Positions 49,885 to 59,400 of a DNA stretch of 64,000 bases are shown piece by piece (the stretch's first letter is position 1; each line of letters starts with the position of its first letter). The DNA is taken from contig NZ_JAHFUW010000010.1 of assembly GCF_023264855.1 (NCBI RefSeq), positions 33,790 through 97,789 on the forward strand. The letters run 5' to 3'. Under the pieces are notes generated by a model. That model did not search any database. It had not been told where the DNA came from and worked only from the letters and a program-made list of their open reading frames with translations. The position numbers and the translations under genes were made by a program. Source of the DNA: Herbiconiux sp. GTDB lineage: Bacteria > Actinomycetota > Actinomycetes > Actinomycetales > Microbacteriaceae.

Positions 49885-51003
49885 ATGAGCCGCATCGTCT
49901 TCGCTCCCGACAGCTTCAAGGGTTCGCTGGATGCGCTCGCGGTGGCGCAGGCGCTCGCCGAGGGCTGGCGGGAGCACGATCCTGCGGCCGAACTCGTGCT
50001 GCGGCCGATGGCCGACGGCGGAGAGGGCACGGTCGCGTGCTTCGCCCTGGCCGAGCCGGCCGCACGGCGGATGCCCGTCGAGGTGCGCGGGCCGGATGGC
50101 CGGAACCGAAAGGCCGAGTGGCTGCTGTTGCCCGGCGGCGAACGCGACCCCGGCGGAGTCGGCGTGGTGGAGCTCGCGAACACCTCGGGCATCGAGCTGC
50201 TGGGCGAGCGGCGCCTGCCCGACGACGCCGACACCACATGCTTCGGCCAGGCCATCGAGGCCGCCCTCGACCACAGCGTCTCGCGACTCGTGCTCGGCAT
50301 CGGGTCGAGCGCCTCGACCGACGGCGGGCTCGGGCTTCTGCGAGCCCTGGGCGCGACGTTCACGGATGCCGCCGGCGCGCCGGTGGCCCCGGGGGCGCGC
50401 GGACTCGCCTCGCTCGCGGCGGCCGACCTGTCGGGGCTCCGGCCACTGCCCGACGGCGGAGCGTCGGTGATCACCGACGTGACCAATCCGCTGCTCGGGC
50501 CGGAGGGCGCCGCCGCGGTGTTCGGGCCGCAGAAGGGGCTGGATGCCGACGGCGTGCAGCGCGCCGACGAGGGGCTGCGGCGGTTCGCCGACCTGCTCGG
50601 CGGCGATCCGGGCGAGCCCGGTGCCGGTGCCGCCGGCGGTACGGGCTTCGCTCTGCGTCTGTGGGGTGCGCAGCTCGCGCCCGGGGCCGAGGCGATCGCC
50701 GGGCTCATCCGGCTGCGGGAGGCGGTCGCCGGCGCCGACCTGGTGGTGACGGGGGAGGGTCAGTTCGACACCCAGTCCCTGGCGGGGAAGGTTCCCGGCG
50801 CGGTCGCCGCGATCGCCCGCGAGGCGGGGGTGCACGCCGCCGTCGTGGCCGGACGGATCGCTCCGGGCGCCGACTCCTCGGGCTTCGCGCACGCGCTCTC
50901 GCTGACCGAGCTCGCCGGCAGCCCGCAGCAGTCGATGGCCGAGCCCGCGCGCTGGTTGCGCCGTGCCGGCGCGCTGCTCGCCGAGGCGACCACGGCGCGC
51001 TGA
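49885..51003 (+). CDS. glxK: Glycerate kinase
   Basis: The protein has 372 residues of the GarK/GlxK family: IVFAPDSFKGSLDALAVAQALAEGW, LRPMADGGEGTV, LVLGIGSSASTDGGLGLLRALGA, FGPQKGLDADGVQRAD, LVVTGEGQFDTQSLAGKVPGAVA. These are the known conserved blocks, in order and complete. It phosphorylates D-glycerate from glyoxylate or sugar-acid breakdown. It has no pathway partner beside it; the next gene is convergent. Confidence 0.92.
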   Translation: MSRIVFAPDSFKGSLDALAVAQALAEGWREHDPAAELVLRPMADGGEGTVACFALAEPAARRMPVEVRGPDGRNRKAEWLLLPGGERDPGGVGVVELANTSGIELLGERRLPDDADTTCFGQAIEAALDHSVSRLVLGIGSSASTDGGLGLLRALGATFTDAAGAPVAPGARGLASLAAADLSGLRPLPDGGASVITDVTNPLLGPEGAAAVFGPQKGLDADGVQRADEGLRRFADLLGGDPGEPGAGAAGGTGFALRLWGAQLAPGAEAIAGLIRLREAVAGADLVVTGEGQFDTQSLAGKVPGAVAAIAREAGVHAAVVAGRIAPGADSSGFAHALSLTELAGSPQQSMAEPARWLRRAGALLAEATTAR

Positions 51004-51044
51004 GTCGCAGTCGCAGCCGCGGCGACGGCGCCGGAGACGACGCG

Positions 51045-51926
51045 CTACTGCGGGGACGCCGCGGCTGGGGTGGCCGCTATGAGCTGCAGGAGCAGGGCAC
51101 CCGCGGGGCGGAGGGGGTCGATGAGGTCGAAGTGACCGGCGCCCTCGAGCACCCGGAGGTCGATCCGCGGGTCCCGTGCCGCGTAGGTGCGGCTGAAGTC
51201 CACGGGCACGTCGTCGTCGGCGGTGCCGTGCATCAGGGTGGTCGCGGTTCCGGCCTCGGTGGGCGGAGGGAGCCGCATCGGGTCGGCGGCGGCCAGGCGC
51301 TCGGCGAAGCCCGGGCGGTCGCGGTGCAGGAGCTCGCCCACCGCATCCTGGCTCAGGCGGAGGCGCCCGGCCTCGACCAGGTCGAGCACCCCGGCGAGAG
51401 CGATCACGTGCGCGACCCGCGCTTCGGGCACGCTCTGGCTCCAGAGCGCGAGGTGGCCGCCGGCCGAGTGGCCGATCAGGGTCGTGTCCGCGGCGCTGAG
51501 CTCGTGTCCGAGGGCATCACCGTCGAGGCCGGCCCGGGTGCGCAGGTCGCGCTCCACCGGATCGCCGTCGAGGCCGGCCCCGGTGCGCCGTTCGCGCACC
51601 AGGAGATCGCCGACGATGCCGGGCACGGTCCGGATGCCGAGCAGCACGTCGTCGAAGGTTCCGGGATGCCCGCCGCCGCCTTCGCCGACCCGGCGGTACT
51701 CGAGCAGGGCGACGGCGTGCCCGCCCGCGGCGATCGCCTCGGCGAGCGGGCGCAGGTGCACACGGTCGTAGCGGGCGCGCCAGAATCCGCCGTGCAGCGC
51801 GAGCGCGAGCCCCCGGACCGGCCCGTCCGGCGGCAGGAACAGGTCGGCCACCTGCGAGGGGCCCGGCCCGTAGCGCAGCACGTGGTCGGGTTCGCGGGCG
51901 CTGCGGCTCAGCACATCCGTCATCAT
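51045..51926 (-). CDS. Alpha/beta hydrolase, probable kynurenine formamidase
   Basis: The protein has 293 residues; two adjacent ATGs (51926, 51923) are possible starts. The fold has LALALHGGFWRARYD (an HGGxW oxyanion loop as in formamidases), the nucleophile elbow TLIGHSAGGHLALW, the acid in TLMHGTADDDVPVDFS and the final His in LEGAGHFDLIDP. It is the third gene of the tryptophan 2,3-dioxygenase/kynureninase operon, so N-formylkynurenine is the likely substrate. An unusual insertion repeats AGLDGD twice near residues 118-140, where relatives are shorter. Confidence 0.75.
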   Translation of the reverse strand: MMTDVLSRSAREPDHVLRYGPGPSQVADLFLPPDGPVRGLALALHGGFWRARYDRVHLRPLAEAIAAGGHAVALLEYRRVGEGGGGHPGTFDDVLLGIRTVPGIVGDLLVRERRTGAGLDGDPVERDLRTRAGLDGDALGHELSAADTTLIGHSAGGHLALWSQSVPEARVAHVIALAGVLDLVEAGRLRLSQDAVGELLHRDRPGFAERLAAADPMRLPPPTEAGTATTLMHGTADDDVPVDFSRTYAARDPRIDLRVLEGAGHFDLIDPLRPAGALLLQLIAATPAAASPQ

Positions 51927-51972
51927 CGCGCCCGAACCGGCTCGGCGATCGACCGCTGCAGCACGCCGTTCG

Positions 51973-53247
51973 TCATCGCGCAGGCGCAGGCGACGCGAGC
52001 GACTGCCGGATGGCGTCGATCACGGTCTCGACCTCGGCGAAGCTCGTCGACAGGGGCGAGAGACCGAGGCGGATGCCCGCGGGCGGCCGGAAGTCGGGGA
52101 TCAAACCGCTCTCCCAGAGCTCGGCGACGAGCGCCTTGAAGGACGGGTGGTCGATGGTGATGTGGCTGCCACGCACCGCACCGTCGCGCGGGGTCGAGAG
52201 CGTCACGCCGAGCGGCGCGAGCTTCTCGTCGTACTGCTCGATCGCGAACCCGGTCAGCGCGAGCGACTTCGCCCGGATGGCGTCGATGCCCACCTCCTCG
52301 ATCAGGTCGAGCATCGACTGCATGGCGAGCATCCCCATGATCGGCGGGGTGCCGCTGACGAAGCTCCGGATGCCGGCGGCCGGCTCGTAGCCCTGCGCCA
52401 TCTCGAACGGGCGCCGGTCGCCCATCCAACCCCAGATCGGCTGGGTGGCCGCATCCTGCAGCGCGGAGGACACATAGAGGAAGGCGGGCGAGCCCGGCCC
52501 GCCGTTGAGGTACTTGTAGGTGCAGCCGGTGGCGAGGTCGACACCCCAGGCGTCGAGCTCGATCGGGATGGAGCCCGCCGAGTGGCAGAGGTCCCAGAGC
52601 ACGAGCGCGCCGTGATCGTGGGCGAGAGTGGTGATCGCCGGCACATCGGCGACGTGCCCGGAGCGGTAGGCGACGTGGCTCAGCACGAGCACCGCGGACT
52701 GCGGGCCGAGAACGGCGGCGACGTCGTCGAGGCGCACCCCGGTGCTGGCATCCGTGTCGATCCAGCGGATGCTCGCCCCGGTCTCGGCGGCGATGCCCTC
52801 CACCACGAAGCGGTCGGTGGGGAAGTTGCCCCGGTCGATCACGATCTCCGAGCGGTCGGGGCGAGCGGTCAGCGCCGCGCGGATCAGCTTGTAGAGCGAC
52901 ACCGTGGTGGAGTCGGCGACCACCGTCTGGCCCGCGGCGGCGCCGAGGGTGGCCGCCGCGATCCGGTCGCCGAGCGTCTCCGGCAGGCGCATCCAGCCCT
53001 CGTCCCAGCCCCGGATGAGCCGATCGCCCCACTGCTGCTCGAGAAAGGCGGTCATGACGGGCACGAGCGCCTTCAGCGGGCGGCCGAGCGAGTTGCCGTC
53101 GAGGTAACCGCGCACCGAGGCGTCGTCGGTGCCGATGAACGCGTCGCGGTAGTGGCGGAGCGGGTCGGCGCGGTCGAGGTCGGCGGCGGTGGGGCGACCG
53201 GTGGAGTCGCCGTGCGGGGTGGTCGTGGTGGTCAGGTTCGTGCTCAT
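51973..53247 (-). CDS. kynU: Kynureninase
   Basis: The protein has 424 residues. This PLP enzyme shows YLDGNSLGRPLKALVPVM, VADSTTVSLYKLIRAAL, VLSHVAYRSGHVADVPAITTLAHDHGALVLWDLCHSAGSIPIELDAWGVDLATGCTYKYLNGGPGSPAFLYV, with the cofactor Lys in TYKYLNGGPG, and FVSGTPPIMGMLA. It cleaves kynurenine to anthranilate and alanine. Its start lies 2 bp after the dioxygenase stop, so the genes are co-translated. Confidence 0.95.
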   Translation of the reverse strand: MSTNLTTTTTPHGDSTGRPTAADLDRADPLRHYRDAFIGTDDASVRGYLDGNSLGRPLKALVPVMTAFLEQQWGDRLIRGWDEGWMRLPETLGDRIAAATLGAAAGQTVVADSTTVSLYKLIRAALTARPDRSEIVIDRGNFPTDRFVVEGIAAETGASIRWIDTDASTGVRLDDVAAVLGPQSAVLVLSHVAYRSGHVADVPAITTLAHDHGALVLWDLCHSAGSIPIELDAWGVDLATGCTYKYLNGGPGSPAFLYVSSALQDAATQPIWGWMGDRRPFEMAQGYEPAAGIRSFVSGTPPIMGMLAMQSMLDLIEEVGIDAIRAKSLALTGFAIEQYDEKLAPLGVTLSTPRDGAVRGSHITIDHPSFKALVAELWESGLIPDFRPPAGIRLGLSPLSTSFAEVETVIDAIRQSLASPAPAR

Positions 53248-53249
53248 GC

Positions 53250-54098
53250 TCAGCGTCCGATCTCGGTGCGAACCGCGAACAGTTCGGGGAAGAAGGTCAG
53301 GTCGAGGGCGCGCTTCAGGAAGTCGACACCGCTGGAGCCGCCGGTGCCGGTCTTCATGCCGATGGTGCGCAGCACCGTGCGCAGGTGCCGGAAGCGCCAG
53401 AACTGGAAGTTCTCCTCGAGGTCGACGAGCTCTTCGCAGGCCTCGTATATCGCCCAGTGCTTGTCGGAATTCTCGTAGATCTCGACGAACACCGGCAACA
53501 GCGCCTCGGTCATGGTGTGCGCCACGGTGACGTCGCGCTCGAGGATCTCGGCGGGGATCGCGAAGCCCTTGCGCGCGAGATGGCGCAAGAACTCGTCGTA
53601 CACGCTCGGCGCGTTCAGCAGCTCCTCGAGCACGGCCCGGGCCCCGGGCTCGGCATCGAAGACCTTCAGCATGCCCGCGTTCTTGTTGCCGAGCGCGAAC
53701 TCGACGGCGCGGTACTGGTACGACTGGAAGCCCGAGGAGTTCGCGAGCGAGTCGCGGAACTGCGCGTACTCGCTCGGCGTGAGCGTGGCGAGCACCGACC
53801 ACTGCTCGGTCATCGTCTTCTGGATGTGCTTGACCCTGGCCAGCTTCTTCAGCGCCGCCGCGAGGTCGTCGGCCGCGATCAGCGCGCAGGCCGCCCGCAG
53901 TTCGTGCAGCACGAGCTTCAGCCACAGCTCGGTGGTCTGGTGCTGGATGATGAACAGCAGCTCGTCGTGGTGCACCGGGTCGCTCACCGGGTTCTGCGCG
54001 CTCAGCAACGTGTCGAGCGACAGGTACGAGCCGTAGCTCATGCGGCCGTGCAGGTCGGTGACGACGGTCGGCTCGATCTCACGCGTGTTGTCGGTCAT
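53250..54098 (-). CDS. kynA: Tryptophan 2,3-dioxygenase
   Basis: The protein has 282 residues from the ATG at 54098; the track ORF begins six codons upstream. Heme dioxygenase features are complete: [67 protein letters not shown], and the axial-His region [30 protein letters not shown]. It oxidises tryptophan to N-formylkynurenine, first step of the operon that continues with kynureninase and the formamidase-type hydrolase. Confidence 0.95.
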   Translation of the reverse strand: MTDNTREIEPTVVTDLHGRMSYGSYLSLDTLLSAQNPVSDPVHHDELLFIIQHQTTELWLKLVLHELRAACALIAADDLAAALKKLARVKHIQKTMTEQWSVLATLTPSEYAQFRDSLANSSGFQSYQYRAVEFALGNKNAGMLKVFDAEPGARAVLEELLNAPSVYDEFLRHLARKGFAIPAEILERDVTVAHTMTEALLPVFVEIYENSDKHWAIYEACEELVDLEENFQFWRFRHLRTVLRTIGMKTGTGGSSGVDFLKRALDLTFFPELFAVRTEIGR

Positions 54099-54130
54099 GA
54101 GGCGATCATAGATCACTTTGGTGACGCGCG

Positions 54131-54985
54131 TCAGGATTGCGTCTTATGCATGAAAGCCTGGCGCACGAAGGCGGCGCTCGGTTCGGCGAGCTGCTCGTGC
54201 AGCGTGCGGAAGAGCCTGCTGCTGCGCTCGCCGGGCCAGTCGGCGGGGAGGAGTTCCGGGGGCAGCCCGGGGTCCACGTACGGGATCACCCGCCAGCTGT
54301 CGATGCTCCGGATGTAGCGCCCGAACGCCTCGCGGGGGCCGAGTCCCTCCGCCGGTGGGGCGATGTCGGCCTCGTGCTGGGCGAGGAACTCCTCGTGATG
54401 GGCGCGCAGGGCGTCCAGATCCCACCAGCGGGCCACGGCCTCCGCGAGGGAGCCCTCGACCCGGGGCGCTTCGCTGATCAGCACGGTCGCGTATTCGCGC
54501 AGGCCCAGGTCGCCGAGGATCTCCTCGACCTCGTCGGCGAGGTACTCCGGGCCGATCCAGAGCGCCGGTGAGATGGTGCCGAAGCCGATCCAGTGCAGGC
54601 GGCGGCGCAACTGGTGGCGCTGGTCGCGCCGGTTCTCGGGGATCGAGAACGAGAGGGCGCACCAGGCGCTGTCCGGGGTCATGGTGCGGGGGTGGTAGAT
54701 GCGTCGGTCTCCGCGCTCGAGCATGCCCGTGGCATCCGGGGCCAGGGCGTAGCCGGCCACCTTGCCCCGGGCTTCCGGCACCAGCAGCCCGCGCTTCTTC
54801 ACCCGGGCCACCGCCGTTCGCGCCCGCGGTGCGGAGACGCCGAGCGCCGCCATCAGCTCGAGCAGGTGCGGGAGGGCGATCCAGCCGCCGAGCTCGCGCA
54901 GCGACACCCCGACGGTGGTGCGCAGCAGCGAGGTGGCGCTGCCCGGCCGTGAGTCGAGGTCATCGAGGATCTCGGCCACGCTCAC
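54131..54985 (-). CDS. PaaX-family transcriptional regulator
   Basis: The protein has 284 residues from a GTG at 54985 that lies 26 bp inside the amine oxidase gene. The domains are: an HTH ([42 protein letters not shown]), the PaaX linker ([57 protein letters not shown]), and the C-terminal domain. The family usually represses phenylacetate genes, but none are nearby. Its location between the amine oxidase and the tryptophan operon makes regulation of either plausible. Confidence 0.88.
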   Translation of the reverse strand: MSVAEILDDLDSRPGSATSLLRTTVGVSLRELGGWIALPHLLELMAALGVSAPRARTAVARVKKRGLLVPEARGKVAGYALAPDATGMLERGDRRIYHPRTMTPDSAWCALSFSIPENRRDQRHQLRRRLHWIGFGTISPALWIGPEYLADEVEEILGDLGLREYATVLISEAPRVEGSLAEAVARWWDLDALRAHHEEFLAQHEADIAPPAEGLGPREAFGRYIRSIDSWRVIPYVDPGLPPELLPADWPGERSSRLFRTLHEQLAEPSAAFVRQAFMHKTQS

Positions 54986-56315
54986 CCGCTTCCGGCACCC
55001 ACAGCTCGTCGATCGGGAGCTCGCGGTTCAGGATGCGCGACGCCGCCCGGTGGCCGGAGCAGAGCGCCGCGGTCACCGTGGCCGGGTCGTCGGTCCAGGT
55101 GGCCTCGCCGGCCAGGTGCAGCACGCCGCCGATCGGGGTGGCGAGATCGTCGTGGTCGGCCGTCGTCGAGCCCACCGTCATGTAGGCGTAGGAGCCGTGG
55201 GCGAAGGGGTCGTCCTGCCAGGCCGTGCGGTGCACACGGGCCGGGGCCGGAACGGCGTCGCCGTAGAGGCGGCGCAGCTGCTCGAGCACCGAGGCGGCCA
55301 CCTGCTCGTCGCTCCAGTCGCGCGTGGCGACGGCGGCCGGACCCGCGGCGAAGGTGAGCAGGGTCGGTGTGCCGTGCAGGGCGGTGAGGTCGTACCAGGA
55401 ATGCCACCAGGCGGCCTCCGGGCCCTGCTGGCGGATGGCATAGACGCCGTCGTCCCAGAATTTCTCGTCGAAACGCAGGAACACCTTCTCGAACGCGTTC
55501 ATCTGCAGCCGGCCGAGGGCGGCGGCGACCGGATCGGGGAGCGCCGGCTCGATCCGGAAGGCCTCCGACTTCAGCACGCTCACGGGCACGGTGACCACGG
55601 CGGTCGCGGCCGAGAAGTCGCCCTCGGGTGTGCTGACGACGACTCCGTCGGCCGACCAGCCGACGTGGGTGACCACGTGCTCCAGCCGCACATCGAGGCC
55701 CTCCGCGAGGCCGTCGGCGAGCTGTGCGTACCCCTCGGGGAACACGACTTCGTCGCCGTCGATCGAGTCGTCGTCGAGGCCGTGCGCGGCGAGATCCTCG
55801 ATCCAGGCGCCGTACTGCTCCTCCGAGCGGTGCTCGAGGTACTCGCGCACGCGGGCAGCGCGCTGCTCGTCCCAACCCTGACGGGCGATCGCCTCCTCGG
55901 TGACGTCGCGGTAGGAGGCATCCGGGGCCGACGATGCCACCACCGTGGCGAGCGTGGCATCGACCGTGTGGATGTCGTCGGCGAAGGCCTTGGCGTCCTC
56001 GTCGGGGAGCCGCGTCGCATCCGGAGCGTAGTACGCGATGGGGCGGCTGTCGGGCTGGTAGCCGCCGACGGTGAACTCGACGGTGCGCAGACCGAAGGCC
56101 TCGGCCGCCGCAGCGACCGGGCTGCCGTCGATGCCGTGGATCCAGGAGGCGCCGAGGTCGGTGGCCTCGCCGTCGCTGCGATCGGTCCACACCCGCCCGC
56201 CGATGCGGTCGCGGGCTTCCAGCACGACGACCCGTCGGCCGTTCCGCTGCAGCAGCCGGGCGGCGGCCAGTCCCGCGATCCCTGCGCCCACCACGATCGT
56301 GTCGAGGTGCTCCAT
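54960..56315 (-). CDS. Flavin-containing amine oxidase
   Basis: The protein has 451 residues. It has the dinucleotide loop VVGAGIAGLAAARLLQRNGRRVVVLEARDRIGGRVWTD and ATDLGASWIHG, typical of monoamine and polyamine oxidases. The substrate domain includes MNAFEKVFLRFDEKFWDD, and the C-terminal FAD motif is LHLAGEATWTDDPATVTAALCSGHRAASRI. It oxidises an amine to an aldehyde with hydrogen peroxide formation. The overlap with the PaaX gene suggests they are co-expressed, perhaps for use of aromatic or polyamines. Confidence 0.88.
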   Translation of the reverse strand: MEHLDTIVVGAGIAGLAAARLLQRNGRRVVVLEARDRIGGRVWTDRSDGEATDLGASWIHGIDGSPVAAAAEAFGLRTVEFTVGGYQPDSRPIAYYAPDATRLPDEDAKAFADDIHTVDATLATVVASSAPDASYRDVTEEAIARQGWDEQRAARVREYLEHRSEEQYGAWIEDLAAHGLDDDSIDGDEVVFPEGYAQLADGLAEGLDVRLEHVVTHVGWSADGVVVSTPEGDFSAATAVVTVPVSVLKSEAFRIEPALPDPVAAALGRLQMNAFEKVFLRFDEKFWDDGVYAIRQQGPEAAWWHSWYDLTALHGTPTLLTFAAGPAAVATRDWSDEQVAASVLEQLRRLYGDAVPAPARVHRTAWQDDPFAHGSYAYMTVGSTTADHDDLATPIGGVLHLAGEATWTDDPATVTAALCSGHRAASRILNRELPIDELWVPEAGERGRDPR

Positions 56316-56397
56316 GGTCCGACCCCTCTCTGCGGGAGGTCCGTTCCTGCCGCCGCTCCCACCCTACGAGTCCGCGGCCCCGGTTCGGGCCGCGTCA

Positions 56398-56447
56398 GGT
56401 CGCAGGATCGCATGGAAACGAGGCGGTTTGCACGTGATCCTGCGACC
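56398..56447. repeat. Long inverted repeat between amine oxidase and subtilase genes
   Basis: GGTCGCAGGATC (56398-56409) and GATCCTGCGACC (56436-56447) are perfect 12-bp arms around a 26-bp loop that itself holds short complementary pieces (AAAC and GTTT). It lies just before the subtilase terminator. It could be a REP-like element or the terminator of an unannotated transcript. Confidence 0.7.
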
Positions 56448-56459
56448 CGGGCGAACGGA

Positions 56460-56491
56460 TGAGGGGCCGCCCCTCGCGGGACGGCCCCTCA
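56460..56491 (-). terminator. Terminator of the cell-wall subtilase gene
   Basis: TGAGGGGCCG and CGGCCCCTCA form a perfect 10-bp stem with a 12-nt loop, 9 bp past the minus-strand stop codon at 56500. No T-tract is visible, common in high-GC actinobacteria. Confidence 0.75.
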
Positions 56492-56499
56492 CTGGGTGA

Positions 56500-59400
56500 T
56501 CAGTTGCGCGCGGCGCGGCGGCGGATGATCAGCACCGTTCCGAGACCGGCGGCCAGCACGATCACGGCGATGATCCCGATGCCGAGAGCCGCGGAACCGG
56601 TGGCCGCGAGTCCTGCCGCCGAGCTGCTCCCGTCACCCGGCGCCGGCGTGCTGCCGGGGTCGGTGGGCACGGGGGTGTCCGTCGGAGCGACGGTCGGCGT
56701 CGGCGTGGGGGTCGGCTCCGGAGCGGCCTGCGTGGTGACGACCGACACCAGCGTGTACGCGCCGGTGTCGCCGTAGGCGACCGCACCCAGGAAGCGGGCG
56801 GGCCCGTCGAGACCGGTCCAGGATGCCGCGTACTCGATCGGCTGGCCCGAGACCACGGCGAGCGTGGCCGGACTGACCGTGAGGTCGCCGGTGGCGTCTC
56901 CCGTGCCGAGCGCGTACTCGACCAGGTCGAACGTCGCCTCCGACTGACCCGAGGGCGCCGCGTAGACGTCGGCCCTCACCTGGTAGGTGCCCGGCTCGGG
57001 GTTCTCGATGTCGACGCGCTCGTCGGCCGATCCGGTCGCCGAGACGTACGACTTCGACGGCTTTCCGGCGTCGTCGAGCAGGTCGACGTAGAGGTCGAGG
57101 TCGGCCGTGTCGTCGATCGCGTCGAGATCGAAGCGCGCGAAGCTCGTGCCCTCCTCGATCGTCGTCGTCGAGGTGAACTGCTTGCCCGCGGGCAGGGTGC
57201 CCGAGTGGCCGTCGGCCGCACTCGTGTCCTCCACGAGCGAGCCCTCGGCCAGACCCGTGACCGACAGCGGCAGGTCGCCGTCGATGCCCGGCGTGATCGG
57301 CACGGTGACGCTGCCGGTGTTGCCCTCGCCGCTGACCTCGTAGGGGGCGGCGATGGCCACCGGGCGCACCGCGATCGGGCTGCGGACCTCGCCGCCGGCC
57401 TCGTTCGTCCAGGTGAGGTACCCGGTCGCGAACTCGTCCAGCGGAGCATCCGTCACCGCGAAGCTCACCGTGTAGCTCGCGGTCTCACCGGGGCCGCTGA
57501 AGCTCAGCGTCGACGGGGTGACCGTGGTGTCCACGCCGTCGACCGAGACGTCGGCGGTGTAGGTGCCCGCGGCGGTGGAGGTGACCGTGCGGGTCACCGT
57601 CTGCACGCCGGCCAGGGAGCCGATGGCGATGGAGGCCTGGTTGAGGTCGGAGGGGTCGATCGGGTCGATGCCCGTCGGCTCGGTGAAGACGTAGCCCTCG
57701 CCCTCGAGGAAGGCGATCCAGTCGGGCACGCCGCTGTCGTAGACCAGACCCGGGTCGAGCATCCGGGTCGGGTCGACGTGGCCCGCGCCCTGGGCGAAGA
57801 CGTCGCTCGACGCGCTGCCGTCCTGGTTCACGGTGTCGTAGGCCGAGGTCATCATCGACGACTTGATCGTCGACACCGAGGCCGTGGGGTACCGGGTGAG
57901 GTACAGGGCGGCGAGACCGGCGATGTGCGGGGCGGACATCGAGGTGCCCGACTCGAACTGGAAGGTCGCGTCGTCGCCCTGGGCGTTCGCGCCGTCGGCC
58001 AGGATCGAGACGCCGGGCGCCGAGATGTCGGGCTTCAGCACGTCGGCGCCGTCGGCCTCCGCCGGTCCGCGCGACGAGAAGCCTGCGACCTGGGGGGTGG
58101 GGCGCTCGACGCCGGAGGTGTTGCCCTGCACGAGCGTGACCGTGGCGCCGGGAGTGGCGGCGTAGGCGTAGATCGCGTCGTAGGCGTCCGAGTCGATCTG
58201 GATCGAGGGCACCGAGTGGTCGTCGGCGTGGTCGGCGTTCGGGAACGGGTTGACCAGCAGCATGCCGGCGCCGCCCGCGCGGGCGACCTCGGCCGACTTG
58301 GAGACCCGGGCGGTGACGCCCGCCTCGCACACCACGACCTTGCCCGCGGTGAGCGCGGGGTCGAGGGAGTCGGCGTCGCAGATCGTGGCGGCATCCGCCT
58401 CGACCCCGTCGCCGGCCACATCGGCGCTCAGCACGATCGGGGCTTCCACCGGCTCGTGCACGGTGATCGAGGACCCGGCGAACTTCTGGCCGTCACCGAG
58501 CTCGGCGGTGGCCATGTAGGTGGGGATGGAGGAGGCGGCCACCGTGGTGTACCACGGCGAGGCGTGGTCGAGGGTGGAGGCATCCGGACCCGAGTTGCCG
58601 GCCGAGGCGGACACGAACACGCCGGCCGCGGCCGCACCGAAGAAGGCCTGGTCTTCGAGGGCGAAGGTGGAGGTGGCCGAGCCGCCGCCGATCGAGTAGT
58701 TGATCACGTCGACGCCGTCGGCCACGGCCTGGTCGATCGCCGCGAGGATGGACTCGGTGTAGCAGCCGTCGTCGGTCTCGACGCCGTTGCCGTTCCAGCA
58801 CACCTTGTACTCGGCGACCTTGGCGGCCGGGGCGACGCCCGAGATGTCGCCGAAGTCGTAGTCGCCGATGGTGGCGTCGACGTCGGCGTTGCCCGCCGCG
58901 GTCGAGGTGGTGTGCGAACCGTGACCGTCACCGTCGCGGGGCGAGAGGTACTCGGGCCGGTCGGGGGTGCCCACGAGGTCGTAGAGGGCGGTGGGCAGGA
59001 ACCAGCTCGCGCCGATCAGTTTGGTGTTGCACTCCTCGCCGGTCCACTGCTGGTCGGCGTCGAGGCCGGCCTGGCAGATGCCCGAGTAGGTCTGGCCGTC
59101 GGACTTCTCGAACACGATCCGGCCGTCGGCGAGATACGGATCGGCGCCTGCCGCGCTGCCGAGTGCAGGCCCGGCGAACGAGGGGTTCTCGGGCGCGATG
59201 CCCGAGTCGATGTCGCCGACCACGATGCCGGCTCCGGCCGCCTGCTGGCCGCCGAGCTCCGCCCAGACGCCGTCGTCGCCGGTCAGACCGAGGAAGTCGG
59301 TCGACGAGACCTGGCCGGTCTCCGGAAACGGGGCGAGGGCCGCCGCGTCCGAGGGGGCCGCGGGGGCTGCGGCAGTGGCGGCGACCGCAGCTTGAGCCGC

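Noticed and set aside
48708-50892. Long minus-strand ORFs (666 and 702 codons) over the exonuclease and glycerate kinase
   Set aside because: They are antisense to two recognised enzymes and show Pro/Arg/Ser bias without motifs.
50037-52139. 700-codon plus-strand ORF over glycerate kinase and the hydrolase gene
   Set aside because: It is a shadow frame spanning two well-supported genes on opposite strands; the translation is Arg/Gly-rich and low in complexity.
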